The notes below the pieces were generated by a model. The model saw only the letters and a list, made by a program, of their open reading frames with translations. It was not told the origin of the DNA and ran no database searches. A stretch of 64,000 bases of DNA from Chionoecetes opilio (taxonomy: Eukaryota > Arthropoda > Malacostraca > Decapoda > Majidae), in assembly GCA_016584305.1 (NCBI GenBank), contig JACEEZ010000430.1, positions 1 to 64,000 of the forward strand. Reading direction: 5' to 3'. Below are positions 11,862-23,544 of this stretch, in pieces (the first letter of the stretch is position 1; every line of letters begins with the position of its first letter). The translations under genes and the position numbers were made by a program.

Positions 11862-13637
11862 AATTGTTGGATTGGTTTTCTGAACCATCCATGTTCTTGC
11901 TGGTTTTGGTCTGTGATAATTTCTTCATATATGTTCTGTCTTTTAGTATTTCGAGCAGTCTTGTTTTTCTGTTGAGGCCTCTTGCATATAAGGTAACGTT
12001 TATTGTGTTAACGTCAGCTTATTGGTGTAATTCTTTGGTGTTTATACTGTATGGATATCTTTCATCCAGTGCGTATCTTAGTGCTTTATTTTGTATAGTT
12101 TGTAATGAAACCATGGCAGATTTGTTGAGGGTGTTTAACGGATAGGGTGGGTAGCTTAAGATGGGAAGGACGTAGGCTTTTACTAGATGTAGCTTTATGT
12201 TTTGGGGTAGTTCTTTGATTTGAAATTTGGTAGTGTTTGTTTTTATTTTCCATTTCCTTTCATAGGCGTTTATTCGATTTATCTCTTGTTCTACTTTCTT
12301 TGCCATGAATTTCCTAGATTTACTTTTATGTGTGATAATTTTGGTTATGTCGTCTGCGTAAATGATATTAGTGCAACCGTATGATGGAGGGGGAGCGTCA
12401 ACTGTGTATAGGGTGGGTGAGAGTGAGCTCCCTTGAAGTAGCTCCGCGTCTATTGAGAAATTTGTTCCTTTTAGTCGTTGATGGTCATGTTTTCTTTCTC
12501 TTGTCTAAGAATGTGCATAATGTTTTGCCTTATATCCTAGCTTATATCTAGCATTTTCTGTGTTATAGTTATATATGAGCGCGTTTGCCATACTTTTATC
12601 AAAGGCTTTGGCGACCTCTCTCAAGACCACGTGACATTGATGTTTGTTGCCAGGCTTGAGCTTTTTCATAAGTTATTGCCTATTTGCCGTTGTCAGTGCC
12701 TCTTGCCGATCTACCACCCGCTTTGTGCCTCAGAAGGATTTTTTTTGATTCTAGTATCGTCTCACTCTTTTATTTAATAGTTTTCTTCAAAAACTCTGAC
12801 CGGGAACCTCGAGTAGGGTCTATATTGTCTATAGTTCATGGGTCCCTTGTATTGCTTTTGTTCGGTTTTAGTATAAGCTTATTTTGGCGTGTTTGAACTT
12901 GTTTGGAAAAATATCTCATTCAGAGGGAGAGATTTATTATGTCTTTATAGACTTTCTATTGCTTGGCGGAGTCTGTTGGTAAACTAGTTTCTTAATTTGG
13001 CTTCTGTCCTGGTGTGCGTAGTTTTTAAGACTTTTATGATGTTGATTTCTATTGTTGTGCTTTGCGTGTTACTGTATTGAGTGTTGTCCATCTTGCTGAG
13101 GTGTCGCTTGGTCGTAAGTGTGTAAATATGATTTTGCTGTTTTCTCTGATGTAGTCATTTATTGTTTATTCATGGTCTCCGTCAAGTGAGCGTTTTCTTT
13201 TCTTCCGGACTGATTAAAACTGATTTTCAATTTTTTACGAAGAACTTCTGTTCTTCTTTCTCATCCTCTAAATATGTTTTTTGTAGTTGTCTAGGTCTCT
13301 AAAATATATATAGTTTATGATGTTGTTGCTTCCCTTTTAAATTCGTTTTTATGTTTTGCGTTAGTTCCTTTTGGGTGTTTATAATTGTCTTGTAAGATGA
13401 GTTATTTTGTTATCCGTTTTGCTGAGTATTGCTTTTGGCACTCTTTTATCAGCGTTGTGTTTTAGGTTTTGAGGTTTTGAATTTTCTGGTGTTGTCCATC
13501 CGTTTGTTTTCTGCTGCGATATTATTTTTTTTATTATCATCTAAGTTTTTTATAAATTGGGTTCTTTATAGCTTTGAGCTCTGTTTTATACTTTGTTCTC
13601 GGTATATGTTTTCCATAGCTTTTGAGAATCGTGTTTA
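11862..13637 (-). pseudogene. LINE ORF2, reverse transcriptase half (segment of a split LINE)
   Basis: Read leftward, a linker region (13150-13600) is followed by RT blocks. These are HVVLREVAKAFDKSMANALI (the D-x-x-KAFD-x-VW block, about 12560-12640), LLQGSSLSPTLYT (the PQGS-x-LSP block, about 12425-12440) and NIIYADDITKII with the catalytic YADD at 12349-12360. The thumb region (12019-12306) has KAYVLPILSYPP and LQTIQNKALRYA. The reading ends at a TAA about 11862. At least one in-frame stop (after ELHQ, about 12016) and several shifts break it. The palm Asp pair is preserved. The endonuclease and ORF1 of the same element lie at 14806-16750, separated by an inserted element. The clade resembles arthropod LINEs with a C-x2-C-x5-H-x4-C ORF1 (Nimb/I-like); that assignment is tentative. 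Confidence 0.75.
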
Positions 13638-14078
13638 AGGCCTCTTCATTTTGCGACTTTCAAGAACCAGTTCACGGAACCCAAGTTGTCAGAGGCGTTC
13701 ATTTGCGCACGAAAACGCTGGGGTCCGAGGCCAAGAGCGATAGTGACTCCGCAAAAACCCGTGAACTTTCCTCTACTCACATTGAGAGGTTGTTAGCTTG
13801 GGTTAATTTTCAGTTCATAACAAACAATGTTCGCCTTGGGCCCTATTTCCTCTTATCGTGAAGGGTTTTCCGGCAATGCCGAGTCGGGGAGATGTCCGGA
13901 ACGGCAGAAAAGAGGCATACATGGCGGTGGGTGGCCAGCGTTCCCCGCGATTCTTAAACGTGATATGATCCTTCACATAGCGCTAGCTGATTATATCTCT
14001 CGTTATCTCTGCGCTCTCTCTCTCTCTCTCTCCTTTCTCTCTCTCTCTCCTTCTCTCTCCTCTCTCTCTCTCTCCATG

Positions 14079-14110
<32 letters not shown>

Positions 14111-14250
14111 GTTTATCTCTCTCTCGTTATCTCTCTCTCTCGTTATCTCTCTCTCTCTCTCAATCCCTCTCTCTCTCTCCCTCTCCTCATCTCTCTCGGC
14201 TTCCTCTTCTCGTCTCTCTCCTCTTACCCCCCTCTCTCTCTCATCTCTCT

Positions 14251-14281
<31 letters not shown>

Positions 14282-14805
14282 CTCTCTCTCTCTCTCTCTA
14301 TTCTTCTCTCTCTCTCCAGTCTCTCTCCTCTCTCTCCTCTCTCCTCTCTCTCTCTCTCTCTCTCCTCTCTCTTCTTTCTCTCCTCTCTCCATCTCTTCCT
14401 CGTTATCTATCTCTTTGTTATCTCTCTCTTCTTCTGTGCGTTATCCTCTCGTTATTCTCTCTCTCCCTCTCTCTATCTCCTTCCTCATCTCTGCTCTCTC
14501 TTCTCCTGCTCTTCCTCTCCTCTCTCTCTCTTCTCACTCTCTCTCTCTTCTCTCTCTCTCTCTCTCTCTCTCGTCTCTCTCATCTCTCTCTCTTCTCCCT
14601 CTCTTCTCTCTCTCCTCTCTTCCCTTCATCTCTCTCTTCTCTCTCTCTCTTAAATTGCCATCGCCAGCGGAGTAAGGTTTGTTAACAAAAAACGGGGTTT
14701 TTTGCGTTCCATTTGTGACAAACGCGAACCCACCCCTGAACCCCAGAACCACCCTGAACTGAAAGAACTGGTCATGCAACTTGGGCAAATAATGGGAGAG
14801 TCCCT
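13638..14805. mobile_element. Non-autonomous element with TTA target duplication, copy 1
   Basis: Flanked by TTA on both sides (13635-13637 and 14806-14808). Ends are imperfect inverted repeats: AGGCCTCTTCATTTTGCG at the left, and AGGGACTCTCCCATTATTTG as the reverse complement of the right. A 3-bp TTA duplication is the habit of PIF/Harbinger elements. The unique left part (13638-13995) and right part (14655-14805) match 22976-23298 and 23541-23686. The middle (13996-14652) is a (CT)n tract with CTCGTTATCT interruptions, about twice as long as in copy 2. Long open stretches through the tract are Leu/Ser or Glu/Arg repeats without coding meaning. Confidence 0.7.
13996..14652. repeat. (CT)n-rich polypyrimidine tract
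   Basis: About 650 bp of CTCTCT with scattered CTCGTTATCT words. It is the core of the inserted element above. Confidence 0.95.
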
Positions 14806-15690
14806 TTATACCATTATTGATTGACCTCACTATCTGTGTTTGTGTGGCGTTGCTAGGTGGTATAGCAGTATATTAATGTTTCTTGTTTATTGTATTGTGG
14901 AATCCCTCCCCGTCTGCCCTATTGAAGTTGTACTTGTGCGGTAGTATGCTACCAGGTTAGTTTTATGGCTGTGATGTTATTGTGAAATATGATTGGTAAG
15001 TGATCAATGATGTTACAGGGGCCTGCCCTGTGTATATGATTGTGAAAAGCTATTTTGTGCTTAGTATTATATCAGGTGTGCCCCGGTGCCGTGTGCAGCG
15101 TGGTATATGTAAGTAGAAAAATTAGTACCAAGATTTTTAAGCTCTCGTTGTCTATCATATCTTTTTATCCCCTGTTCACCACCGTGTATTGTTTGGTGTT
15201 CCCGTATATGGTGGTTAGCATTGGAGATCTCCTATTATATAGTGGGGTGTTGTTTGGAGTCAAGTTTGGCAAAAGTCTAGGAATGGTAAGTGGGTCGGAC
15301 GTGGGTAAGTAAGTAGTGCTATGTTTACTGGGCCGGATAGTAGTTTAATTTCTAAATGGTTACTTGTTAGTATGTCTGTTACAAAGTTATCTGTAATCCG
15401 TTAATGTCTTAATTGATTTTATTTAGAATTGCTCTGGCCATCATGCATCTCGTTGCTATAATTGATTTATGGTGTTTATATACGTATATTGTGTATGTGA
15501 TTCATGTTCCTTAAACCATGGCTGTTTATGATGATAATGTCTGGGTCAATTTCCATATATTTGTTCGTGAGTTGAGTCTGTATGGCCTCCAATGTGCTAC
15601 ATTAGGTTGGGTATCTTTATGGACTTATTTTTGCTGTTGAATGTATTTGGATGTAGTGTTGGACTTCCCGTGTCGTTGTATGTTGTATAT
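14806..15690 (-). pseudogene. LINE ORF2, APE-type endonuclease half (same LINE, other side of the insertion)
   Basis: Minus-strand readings show the order of an apurinic endonuclease-like domain: a start with VAHWRPYRLNSR-like text (about 15590), DPDIIIINSHGLRN (about 15530), VTDILTSNHLEI and GPVNIALLTYPRP (about 15300-15370), YIIGDLQC in place of the G-D-x-N-A motif (about 15225), and GTPDIILS with a decayed SDH-type block near 15000-15080. The frame shifts repeatedly. The catalytic His-containing block is no longer readable. The linker to the RT half resumes at 13637 across the inserted element. Confidence 0.7.
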
Positions 15691-16752
15691 TTATGGTATT
15701 TGTGTATTCCCATTTCGGGTTTCTATTTGCTTAGTTTTTCTGACTCGGTCTTTGTTTTGTGGTGGTCCTTTCCTGTGAAAAAGTCCGTTTTCTATTTCGA
15801 TTATTCTCCAGCCTTCTGTTAAATTTAGATCCATTGCTTCTAATTCGTTTTCTTACATATACTTCTTATAGTTTGTGTGGGTATATAGCCTTTGCATTTC
15901 CCCTGTATCGATGCTTCATCGTTGTCTCAGGCTCATGGTCATTTCGCCATCCTGTCGCTTGTCTTGTTATGATTTCCATCCCATTGTTTTTTCCACTTAT
16001 TTGGTTCGAGTGCCCTTACGAATCTTCCTGTCCTGTTCACCGTCTTTTTCTTCTACTGTTCTTTCTTTAATGCAATTTTCATTGACCCTTTCTTGTTCTT
16101 ACGTCTTTCTCTTCAATCTTCATTACTGTCTCTTGCCATAGTTCATGATTTCCATTGCAGGAGGGTTATCGGATTTTCACTTCTGCAGATTGTTGGCTTT
16201 CAGGAGCTTGTTGCTTTCGGTGTTTATAATGTTCCCTGCCGTCTATTTGATCATGTGTGGTGTAACATGCACGTTTAGATTCTTGCTGCTGTATCTTTTT
16301 CCCAATTACTGTTAGTGGAGTAGTTTTGCTTCCTGGTGTTTGCTGTTAGTGGTAGAAGGTGACGGTTGGCTGTAGTTTATTTTTTGGCTTACTCTTTTGT
16401 CTTTGATTTTGTCTGTCCTTATCTTTTTTTCTGGCTGGGCCATCTATTAGCCTAAAGTGCTGTTTGGCTGTCCTCACACAAGTTTATGCATTGCTTGCTA
16501 GTGGACATACATTTTTCCCAATGTTTAGTTGCTGCCGCATTTAGAGCATAATCTTAATATTCCCTCCCCTTGGGGCACTGGTTGGTTAAGTGTCTTTCGA
16601 TCTTGTAACATTTGAAACAGGTGTTGATATGAATATATTCTCTATTTTTGGGGGGGATTGCGTGTGAGAGGATACGCATATGAAAACCAAGCAGTGCCTT
16701 CTTTGTGGCTATTTTGCTTTGTGGTGTGGTGAAACATACTTTCATCATGTTG
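15691..16752 (-). pseudogene. LINE ORF1 relic with a CCHC zinc knuckle
   Basis: The 16554-16748 minus-strand stretch ends in CFKCYKIERHLTNQCPKG, a C-x2-C-x5-H-x4-C knuckle (about 16570-16622). This spacing occurs in ORF1 proteins of some arthropod LINEs, where they bind RNA and form the RNP. The text TKKALLGFHMRILSHAIPP precedes it. Downstream (15700-16540) a Lys/Asn-rich reading continues in broken frames toward the endonuclease. Plus-strand open stretches here are hydrophobic shadows of T-rich antisense. Confidence 0.55.
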
Positions 16753-17684
16753 CTCCTTGGTAATTTATAGATTATATATTATTATCATGCCATCAGTGAG
16801 CCAATCCATTTTTTGCCTCCGACTCTTTTTCTAATCTCTTTTTCATTATGTGCGTGTATGATGTTTTCGACGCTGAAGCTATTATCTTTCTCCTGGCGCG
16901 GATCTCAGGTGGGAATGGGTGGAGAAGTCTTCGTGCTCGCATTTCTTAACCACATTTTTTTTTTCCTTGGAATATGTTGTCCAGGTCTAATCGTTGCGTG
17001 TTAGAACGATGTAACTATAATTTGTTTCGGGGGGGGGGGGGGGTATCCGTGTTACGTATATCAAGTTTTGCGAATATTCTTATGTAGCAGTTTTACCTTC
17101 TTTTGTGGACGAGGGTCTGGGGTGCTTGATTTTAACACGCGCCATACTATCCTTTAATTTTCTAATCTTGTCGGTGATTATCCGCTCCCCGCCTCTTAAA
17201 AGGCGCCGTGGGAGGCTTCACAGACGACGCTCAAAGGGTCCCAACTGTCCGCCTATGGGTGTTTATCCTTACACCAAAGTACACCTAAAATACATGCCCC
17301 GCCCTACCTTAGTGTTTTAGGGTTGCCGAGCAAACAACAACAACCAAGACACTCCACACCCGAGACAAACAACCAACAAACAGCCAACACGAAACGGCAA
17401 AAACAAAACAAAGCAAACACGCTCGACATTAATTCCACTAGCGGTTTGAACCGCGCGGTCAAACCGCGGCGTTCAAATTATAGATGTAAGTCATGGAGGC
17501 GTTCACAGCACAACCGCGGCGCAGTTTTTCCTCCCGCCGCGGTTCCCGCGCGGGTCCTATAGGGTCTACTTCCACCCACGCGAAACGCGCGATCGATTTA
17601 CATGCATTTGAATGGGAGCGACACACTTCGCGTTTGAATGGCCACATTACGCTTCCATTGGCTAGCTTGGCCAGCAGTGATTGC
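16753..17684. other. Interval upstream of the split LINE, no gene; GC-rich repeat 17445-17660
   Basis: Contains a G15 homopolymer (about 17027-17042) and a region of A/C-rich CAAC words (17330-17420). From 17445 the text CTAGCGGTTTGAACCGCGCGG and the later AATGGGAGCGACACACTTCG words look like the GC-rich ends of a non-autonomous DNA transposon (Harbinger-like by impression only). No coding region. Confidence 0.35.
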
Positions 17685-17845
17685 AGGTCTCGAGATTGGT
17701 CTTGGGTCTCGAGACGGTCTCCCGAGACCATTTGATGTGTCTTGGTCTGGTCTTGGTCTCGTTTGATGTGGTCTTGGTCTTGATCTTGGTCTCGAAGCTT
17801 CTTGGTCTCGATTTGGCTCGAGACCAGGTCAAACCAGGGTTAAAA
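17685..17845 (-). mobile_element. hAT-like terminus with GGTCTTGGTCTCG repeats
   Basis: Repeats of GGTCTTGGTCTCGAG, the reverse complement of the block at 10631-10795. A CAGTGATTGCAGGTCTCGAG word at about 17671 may be the outer tip. It could pair with the 21985-22025 end, but the distance and decay make that uncertain. Confidence 0.4.
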
Positions 17846-19067
17846 GTGCATCGCGACTTAGGGAAGTCGGATCTAATTATCATACACGAGAAAAATCTGC
17901 TGTTTCGATTCACTGGCGCGCCATACGCGTTGTACTGCTAAATACTGCCTGAGCTAGCTTTCCGGTGATGTTGCATGCATGACTGAGCCCTGCGAGCGCT
18001 GATAGAGGTGCGTGCCTAGTCGAGAGAACATCATGACTTGGCCATGTCCTTTGTCTCGCAGTGATAATCCTCCGTTTGCACGCACGCATGTTGCAGCTCT
18101 GTTCACCTCCGGGTACTCTCAATATTTTAGGCCTATGCCTCCCCGCCCCTCGTACAACGTAAACCACAGTTTAGCCTAGTTCGCCTTGAAAACGTAACCA
18201 CAAAAATTGCTTTTTTTCCTATGTTTCTTTCTTTCATGGCCAACGAAGCAATGAAAGCAGACATATTTGACTAGATGTTTCGCTTGTCCACATCATATTA
18301 AAATTTTGTAATTATATTTCCCTCCCTTATACGTTACCCTACCCCCCTTCTACCAAGAGCCTCGTTAAGTCGTGTACCATCCGAGCATCATCTCGCTGCG
18401 CGCAGGTTGTCAGGTGCACAAAACCCTACAAAATCTAGTTTTGGCATTTCTCACTTTACTTTTTTTGTCATGATTCAATTTGTTCATCATAAGAAAATTT
18501 AATTGAATTAACGAATATTTCTGGCAATTTATAATTTGTTGAGTACACTTTCTGGCAAAAAAAAAAACTTGGCAGACCCTGGCAACTCAGTCCTGGCAGT
18601 GCATATGACTTTCGGACAGTGAGACTGAGGTGTACTGGACTAGTCTCGCTAGTTTCCTTCCGTTCGCACACCGGAATGAGTAATCATGTCCGGCCTTCGC
18701 AGTTACGAATTCGCGTCAAGGACCACAAGCTGAGTTTTTTTTTTGGGAATAGAAACAACGGAAACCATACGCAGACAGCAGTTTTGTACTATTCTTCACG
18801 CAAAGCTTACTGACAACAGCTGGCACGACGTCTTTTTAATTTGGTCATTTCAAATTTTTTTGGCATTTTGATCTTAAGAACTCCCATGGATATATTCAAT
18901 TATGTCTGCGTTATATTCAAAGGTGTACATGTATGAAAACAAAAACAATCCTTCTTACAAACAGGACGACATATAGATCTATGTTATATTTTCCGCAGTA
19001 CAGACTAAAAACATTAAGATAATAGTTATATTTATAAAAAAATATTTGTATATGCCTGTTCTTGGTC
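17846..19067. other. Unassigned AT-rich interval
   Basis: No gene, RNA or repeat that I can name. Short open stretches (17910-18167 -, 18619-18813 +) show no domain. Confidence 0.4.
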
Positions 19068-19506
19068 CAGGGCCCGTATCCTCACTTACAATTAATACTA
19101 AGCTTTGGTATTAACTCCCGACTTTACGCTTAACTTCACACTTACTGTTATCCTCACTCACTCTTAACTTACTCTTTACTGTTAAGTTTGGTATAAACTT
19201 AATAGTGCTGGCGAGGACTTCTAAATCCTTAATACCAAAGTTAATAGTAGGAAATATTCGAAATGGCCGCCACTTAGGAACTCCCATCGCCTCTTCAGAA
19301 CTTATCGAATGCGAAATAAGTCTTTATATAACAAATAGTCAAATACGAACGCTAAAGTTACAATTAGGTACTATATAAGCGCTACAGAAGCTGAATATGT
19401 GGCTACATAAACCTACAAGACCTAGTTTGAAGAAACATTATCTTGGCATTATGGGCGTCCATACGCCCATCCCTATTCTTTACTTATTGGGGCAGAAAAA
19501 GCGGAT

Positions 19507-19907
19507 AATTTACAGTTTCACCCAACCAACGATTTTCTGATGCGCCTTATGTTTTTCTGGTGTGTTTTTATGTGTTTTGAATGAATCTGCTAACCGTTTC
19601 TGTCTCAATTCTTTTTTTTTTTTTTTTTTTTTTTTGGTAATAGTTTTTTTTTGTTTTTGTTTTTTTAGTTAGGTAAAGGTTAGGTTAGGTATAGGTTAGG
19701 TTAGGTTAGGTTAGGTATAGGTAAAAGTTAGGTTAGGTTTAGGTTCAGGTTAATTTTTTTTAAGTTTTTTTGTCATTTTTGCAAAAAAAAAAAAAAAAAA
19801 AAAAAACATGCGACAGAAACGGTTAGAAGATTCATTCAAAACACACAAACACACCAGAAAAACATAAGGCGCATCAGAAAATCGTTGGTTGGGTGAAACT
19901 GTAAATT
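19507..19907. mobile_element. Fold-back MITE with telomere-like core
   Basis: Arms of about 100 bp (19507-19612 and 19806-19907) are near-perfect inverted repeats, beginning AATTTACAGTTTCACCCAAC and containing GCGCCTTATGTTTTTCTGG. The core is poly-T, a TTAGG block, then poly-T/poly-A. The arms would form a long hairpin. It sits inside the CAGGGCCCG element and is therefore younger than it or was carried along. Confidence 0.75.
19667..19752 (+). repeat. Interstitial (TTAGG)n telomere-type repeat
   Basis: About ten TTAGG units, mostly as GGTTAGGTTAGGTTAGG with TATAGG and AAAGG interruptions. TTAGG is the ancestral arthropod telomere repeat, so this supports an arthropod source. Weaker CCTAA-type words recur at 20380-20430 and 20755-20800. 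Confidence 0.75.
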
Positions 19908-21984
19908 GACCAAAATAACTATTTAATCAGTCTTTGAGAAAGTGGTGGTCATGGCTTTGAGTTACTTAACCGTAGAGTAGACAAAATGCAGCAATGTTAG
20001 AGTAATAAGTTTGAGATGAGCTATAGTAGTGTAAGTAGGGGAAATATTCTTTTGAAAATAATTGCACCACAGAAAAATTGGTCATTATTAAGGAGAGCTG
20101 GGCTCTTTCTGCCGTCCTTACTACTCGCGTTTTCTGTATAATTTTAACTCCCCCATGTAGTGATTATACTATGATAACTTCTAGAAAACAAAAATTAGAT
20201 CTATATTTTCACTAGTAACCAGTAGAAAAGTTGATTTGCATTGACCGGCTGTGAGTCTTCGCTGCACTGCAGCCAGCCTGGCCGGCCGGCCGGGCGACCG
20301 TACACCATTAGATTTGATCATTAGCCTAAACAACCAATATAGGGATAACAAAATCTAGCATAGACCTAAAATAGCTTAAACATAACCTGAACCAAACCTA
20401 ACGTGACCCAATCTAAACCTAACCTAGCCATCATCATATGAACTTGTTTATGAAAAAACTAACAGGTAAAATATTTCATATATCAATTCAACACTTGCAT
20501 TATGTTTATTTGTCTATAAATCAGCAGTATCACAAAAAAGTGGCTAAATATGGTTTTCCATAATTTTCTTCCAAGCTCTTCACACACACACAATTATTAT
20601 ATTGGTATTTGCTGGAATTTAATTGTTGAAGGGTCTACAGGGTAAGGGCAAGGAGTACACACACACACACACTAGCATAGTTTTACTTCAGCATTACCAA
20701 TACTTAATATTATCTCTCTCAACCCCACTATACCAGCAATAGACTGAACAGCTAGGCTAGGTTATGTGGTTAGGTTATCTGCAGCTTAGGTTAGTAAACG
20801 AGCAGGGGGATCTGGGGGGGGAGGCATCCCCATAGGTCAAGTTACGTTACCAACCACCAACCAGTGTCACCAGTTACCAATGTCAAACTGCAGCTTCAGT
20901 GTTCTGGGACAAGCGAGAAAAGTTTGTGTGCAATAATGAAATAGCTTTTATTCTTCCTTATCATCTATTTATTACCAGTGGAACTGTCGCCGAACATTTC
21001 CACGTCGGCGAGAGTTCTCGGTTGGCGTTTCGGCGAGAGTTCCTATTGGTTTCTTAAAAGTTTAGATGTGCGTTTAATTAAATTCTCACCCGTTTTTGGA
21101 GGAATATATTTTCTATACTGTGACAGATTAAATCAAGACACAACATCTATTCAGGAAAAATTAAGTTTCGTCCTCGAAATCCGTGGTGCCCAATAACGAA
21201 AGTTTACCAATAAAAGGAGATTTACTCCTACCCCAGCTACGTAGGGAAAGTCTTACTACAATCTCAGGCAAATGAAGCTGTGGTCACATCACATCCACAG
21301 TCTTGTTTCCAACGCTGCCAGATGGAATAAAATGTTAGTTCCATTACAAGAAAGCAGAGGAAGCCATTCAGATAGGGAAACTATACGGTCTGCATTGTCT
21401 ATATGGTACTCGAGATCTCGTCGACCCTGTGTCGGGACGAAAATTTTGGTAGACGAGAGCACAGTCTGTGGGCGAGAGTATACCGAGCTGACCGGGCACG
21501 TACTGAAGTTACAATGTCTCTCCGCTACATACAAACATTTAATACACACAATGACAGCGTCACACCCCTCACAACCTTGCTAATGACAACGCTTTTACAT
21601 GAAAGGCCGTCGTGGATTGACTGAAAAACTGAAAACACTCCCACGGCAACACCTTTATAATCGTCGATTTATACAATTCTTGAACATTTTCTTCCGTGTT
21701 AAACATTATTTATGGCTTCATACTGTTTATCTAGTAATGATTTAATCTTCAAATGATACATTTCTTCATTTTTCTTAGAAATATATTGTCTTCTCATTTC
21801 GGTAGTTTGGTTTTGTATACAAGCGTCCATAGCAACGGGTTTACACTCAAAGTAGCCAGGGATCTGCTAATACCTACACTCAAAGTGGATGGGGATAGCA
21901 TATGCATTTCCGTAATACCAACTTTTACACTTAAGAGTAACACTTAAGAGTAAATATTAATTGTAAGTGAGGATCCGGGCCCTG

Positions 21985-22030
21985 GTCTTGGTCTTGGTCT
22001 CGGAGGGTCAGCTGGTCTTGACTACTAGAA
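21985..22030 (+). mobile_element. hAT-like terminus fragment
   Basis: GTCTTGGTCTTGGTCTCGGAGG then CTGGTCTTGACTACTA, which is the reverse complement of the 10631 terminus (TAGTCAAGACCAG ... CCTCCGAGACC) with its last bases changed. Confidence 0.45.
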
Positions 22031-22448
22031 TACCTTAATATATAGAGTAGCGACAACTCGATTTGTGGGCGCCATCTTGGTGCCAAGGCCTCTTCGTTCA
22101 CCCAAGACCCGGGGAAGTTCTCAAGGCATGACCCCGCAGTATATCATGTTATACATGTATAAAGGATAGACTGTTATCTTCGGAAATGCTTGTTCTATAA
22201 GATTATCACATAAAACATAGTAAAACACATTAAATAAAGGTCATTCTGAGACACTGAAGAAATATGATGAACTTAACATTCACTTAAAACTCGTCGTCAT
22301 GTATAACTTTGTGGGACAGCTTATAAGATGGCAGATATCAATAGAAGCAGAATTAAATTAGCTTTCCATTGTTAGATTTCGTTTTCTGATACATACAGTA
22401 GAACCATGCATAAAGTAGCGTTAACTACTTAAATTACCGTGGCGGCCC

Positions 22449-22450
<2 letters not shown>

Positions 22451-22503
<53 letters not shown>

Positions 22504-22602
22504 AAAGAGAGAGAGAGATATGAGTGAAAGAGGGATATGAGTGAGAGAGACGAGAGAGAGAGAGAGTGAGTTACCAAAATACTTTTCTACTTTTTATATA
22601 TA

Positions 22603-22650
<48 letters not shown>

Positions 22651-22718
22651 ATATATATATATATATATATATATAAGTAGAAATGTTTTTTGGTCTCTCT
22701 CTCTCTCTCTCTCTCTTT

Positions 22719-22754
<36 letters not shown>
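22451..22754. repeat. Symmetric (CT)n-(GA)n-(TA)n-(CT)n-(GA)n microsatellite at the palindrome centre
   Basis: (CT)n at 22451-22498, (GA)n words to 22566, (TA)n to 22674, then CT and GA runs to 22754. The two halves mirror each other, continuing the palindrome through its centre. Confidence 0.9.
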
Positions 22755-22757
<3 letters not shown>

Positions 22758-22975
22758 GGGCCGCCACGGTAATTTATGTAGTTAACGCTACTTTATGCAT
22801 AGTTCTACTGTATGTATCAGAAAACGAAATTTATCAATGGAAAGCTAATTTAATTCTGCTTCTATTGATATTTGCCATCTTATAAGCTGTCCCACAAAGT
22901 TATACATGACGACGAGTTTTAAGTGAATGTTAAGTTCATCATATTTCTTCAGAGTCTCAGAATGACCTTTATATA

Positions 22976-23495
22976 AGGCCTCTTCCATTTGCGACATTTC
23001 AAGAACCAGTTCACGGAACCCAAGAGTTCCATTTGCGCACGAAAACCTGGGTCCGAGGCAAAGCGCGTAGTGATACAGCAAAACCCGTGAACTTTCTCTA
23101 CTCACATTGAGAGGTGGGTAGCTTGGGTAGAGTTTTCAGTTCATAACAAACAATTAATGGTCGTGAAGGGTTTTCCGCATGCACGAGTCGGAGAGGATGT
23201 CAGACAGCATAAAAGAGGCATACATGGCTGGTGGAGCCATGCGTTCCCGCGATCTTAAACTTGATATGATCCCTTTACATTGCAGCTAGCTGAGTTATAT
23301 CTCTCTCTCGTTATCTCTCTCTCTCTCGATATCTCTCTTGTTATCTCTTTCGTTATCTCTCTCTCTCTCGTTATCTCTCTCTCTCGTTATTTCTCTCTCT
23401 CGTTATCTCTCTCCCTCTCGTTATCTCTCTCCCTCTCGTTATCTCTCTCTCTCGTTATCTCTCTCGTTATATCTCTCTCTCTCTCTCTCTCTCTC

Positions 23496-23544
<49 letters not shown>

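Larger units (their letters stand above)
11862..16752 (-). mobile_element. Old LINE (ORF1, endonuclease, RT) split by a later insertion
   Basis: ORF1 knuckle, endonuclease and RT occur in the proper order on one strand. Removing 13638-14808 brings the endonuclease-RT linker together. About 3.7 kb of LINE remains. The 3' end at about 11862 shows no poly(A) run on the minus strand. Confidence 0.7.
19068..21984. mobile_element. DNA transposon with CAGGGCCCG inverted ends (2.9 kb)
   Basis: The left end is CAGGGCCCGTATCCTCACTT. The reverse complement of the right end is CAGGGCCCGGATCCTCACTT; both continue ACAATTAATA and then CTTAAC/TTAAGAG-type words for about 100 bp. GTC flanks both ends (19065-19067, 21985-21987), but this lies in a TCTTGG repeat and may be chance. 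It has inserted into a hAT-like GGTCTTGG terminus. No transposase is recognisable inside; 20978-21196 and 21272-21583 are open but unplaceable, so it is non-autonomous or badly decayed. It carries the fold-back element at 19507-19907. Small CACACA runs lie at 20583 and 20659. Confidence 0.65.

Noticed and set aside
13827..14675. 282-residue Leu/Ser-rich open reading frame
   Set aside because: It is the translation of the (CT)n tract inside a non-coding element; the antisense reading is Glu/Arg repeat for the same reason.
15055..16278. Series of hydrophobic plus-strand frames resembling membrane proteins
   Set aside because: Antisense of an A-rich LINE on the minus strand; T-rich sequence gives Phe/Leu/Val by default.
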